In this document: positions 5,447 through 6,414 of the stretch, piece by piece
Layout: each line of letters begins with the position of its first letter
Numbering within the stretch: the stretch's first letter is position 1
Assembly: GCA_947565485.1 (NCBI GenBank)
Contig: CANOGG010000074.1
Span: 1 to 6,414 of the forward strand
Source of the DNA: an uncultured Mycoplasma sp.
GTDB taxonomy: Bacteria > Bacillota_I > Bacilli_A > RF39 > UBA660
DNA: 6,414 bases
Reading direction: 5' to 3'
Program-made: the position numbers and the translations under genes
The notes under the pieces: model-generated
What the model saw: only the letters and a program-made list of their open reading frames with translations
What the model was told of the DNA's origin: nothing
Database searches by the model: none

Positions 5447-6414
5447 ATGTCAAAGTTAGTAGAAATTCCAAAAGACCCAAGTATTTTAGTTTCAAGTAGT
5501 ATTTTAAGTTATGAAAAACCAGATTCAATATATATTCCGGTGGAAATAGGGGCGAAGATTTTAGTTAAAAAGGGAGAAAAAGTAAAAATTGGAACACCTG
5601 TTTATAAAACAGAGACTAAAATTATGACATCTTCACTATCGGGGGTAGTGGGAGAAGTTAAAATGATGGATACTATTCAGGGGAAAATTTATTCGCTAGA
5701 GATTATCAATGATTTTCGGGAACAGAAAGTTATTGAACCAGTGATGAAGAGAAATATTAATAATATCAAAAAAGAGGTGTTAGATAAACTATTGGCGATA
5801 CATTTTCAGGTGGACTTTAATGGGAAAGAAAATTTAGTACTTAATTCTTTGGATGATGAGCCTTATATTTTGACAGAAAATTTTTATCTTAATGTTTATT
5901 ATGAGGAGTTTTTAGAGTTGTTAGATAAACTTGCCAAGTTATATGGTTTTAAAAGATTAGAGATATGTGTAAAGTCGAATAGTAGTGAGAATATAAATAA
6001 ACTTATGGAGTATTTAGGTATGTATCCGAATATTAAGCTTAATATTATGCCAGATTTGTACTTGCTTGGGAAAGAAGAGATGTTACTCAATCATTTGGAG
6101 TTAGATAAAGATAAGACTTTAGTAATAACGGCAAGTATGCTTTATCATGTATATAATTTAATCAAGAGAAATAGACAGATTACAGATAAACTGATAACAA
6201 TTAGTGGGAATGGGTTAAAAAATCCTAGTGTTGTAAAAGTTAAAATTGGAGCAAAACTCGCAAGTGTGATAGATGGACTAATTGATATTAGAGAGGGTGA
6301 AGTTTTTTATGTCGCAGATGGTCTTTTAGGGGGGAAGATTGTCGATATAGAGAATTTTGTGGTTAGTAATGAGCTTAAAGGGTTGCTTATTATGAAAAAA
6401 GGGGAAGATAAAAG
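5447..6414 (+). CDS. rnfC: divergent RnfC-like protein, 5' part
   Basis: The frame is open from ATG 5447, seven bases after AGGAGA, to the right edge: 322 codons with no stop, so the gene continues. RnfC is the peripheral NADH-side subunit of the membrane Rnf complex, which couples electron flow between NAD and ferredoxin to ion pumping. Matches to RnfC in order are: a barrel-sandwich N-domain at about 27-87 (IYIPVEIGAKILVKKGEKVK, then SSLSGVVGEV); NSLDDEPYILTENFYL at 133-148, where RnfC has NGAECEPYLTAD; DLYLLGKEEMLL at 203-214, in place of YPQGGEKQLI; and an SLBB region from about 246 (DKLITISGNGLKNPSVVKVK, then IGAKL), ending with VADGLLGG (288-295) in place of GGPMMG. The glycine-rich FMN/NADH loop GLGGAGFPT is absent; the position reads roughly LLAIHFQVDF. 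The usual C-terminal ferredoxin cysteines would lie outside the window. It is probably the first gene of an rnf-like operon. Confidence 0.8.
   Translation, partial: MSKLVEIPKDPSILVSSSILSYEKPDSIYIPVEIGAKILVKKGEKVKIGTPVYKTETKIMTSSLSGVVGEVKMMDTIQGKIYSLEIINDFREQKVIEPVMKRNINNIKKEVLDKLLAIHFQVDFNGKENLVLNSLDDEPYILTENFYLNVYYEEFLELLDKLAKLYGFKRLEICVKSNSSENINKLMEYLGMYPNIKLNIMPDLYLLGKEEMLLNHLELDKDKTLVITASMLYHVYNLIKRNRQITDKLITISGNGLKNPSVVKVKIGAKLASVIDGLIDIREGEVFYVADGLLGGKIVDIENFVVSNELKGLLIMKKGEDK

Noticed and set aside
5899..6090. Minus-strand ORF of 63 codons
   Set aside because: Antisense to the rnfC-like gene, whose conserved motifs cover the same bases.
1..6414. CRISPR array, tRNA, rRNA, insertion sequence or attachment site
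   Set aside because: I saw no regularly spaced direct repeats, no tRNA-like fold, no transposase motif and no paired terminal repeats.

Overview
This is a low-GC, Firmicutes-type segment: A/T-rich codons, purine-rich Shine-Dalgarno sites (AGGTGA, AGGAGA, GAGGG) and TATAAT-like promoters. All visible Trp codons are TGG and uvrC ends in TGA, which fits the standard code rather than a mycoplasma code. A small-genome gut member of the Bacilli or a Mycoplasmatota relative is my best guess, but this is inference.

Layout, left to right. (1) 1-474: C-terminal part of queA (queuosine tRNA modification). (2) 552-1365: a two-gene toxin-antitoxin module with its own extended -10 promoter. It encodes a VbhA-like antitoxin and a Fic AMP-transferase with an intact HPFREGNGRSQR motif. 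The two genes overlap by 11 bp, and the fic 3' end looks frameshifted. (3) 1460-1704: a weak hairpin terminator, then a well-equipped start (promoter, ribosome site, signal anchor) of a secreted protein. That protein breaks off at 55 residues, inside what looks like the first motif of an SGNH/GDSL hydrolase. (4) 1691-2044, minus strand: a yigZ/IMPACT-family gene holding only the N-terminal domain. Its stop lies at the same junction where the hydrolase-like ORF ends, as if one deletion removed both 3' ends. (5) 2175-3959: complete uvrC (nucleotide excision repair), read divergently from yigZ; the two promoter regions share a 13-bp inverted repeat. (6) 4108-5333: a very AT-rich accessory block with no family I recognise. 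One gene of about 320 codons appears split by a one-base frameshift near 4464, and a small basic, possibly HTH-containing ORF follows. A strong terminator closes the block. (7) 5447-6414: start of an RnfC-like gene with a near-consensus promoter. It has the barrel-sandwich and SLBB regions but lacks the glycine-rich FMN/NADH loop. It runs off the right edge.

The housekeeping genes (queA, yigZ, uvrC, rnfC-like) are separated by accessory, AT-richer and partly broken material. By hand count G+C is 9/60 at 1081-1140 (fic), 15/60 at 4141-4200 (unknown gene) and 23/60 at 2341-2400 (uvrC). The clearest working system in the accessory DNA is the Fic/VbhA module. The least understood item is the split unknown gene at 4108-5069 with its small basic neighbour.
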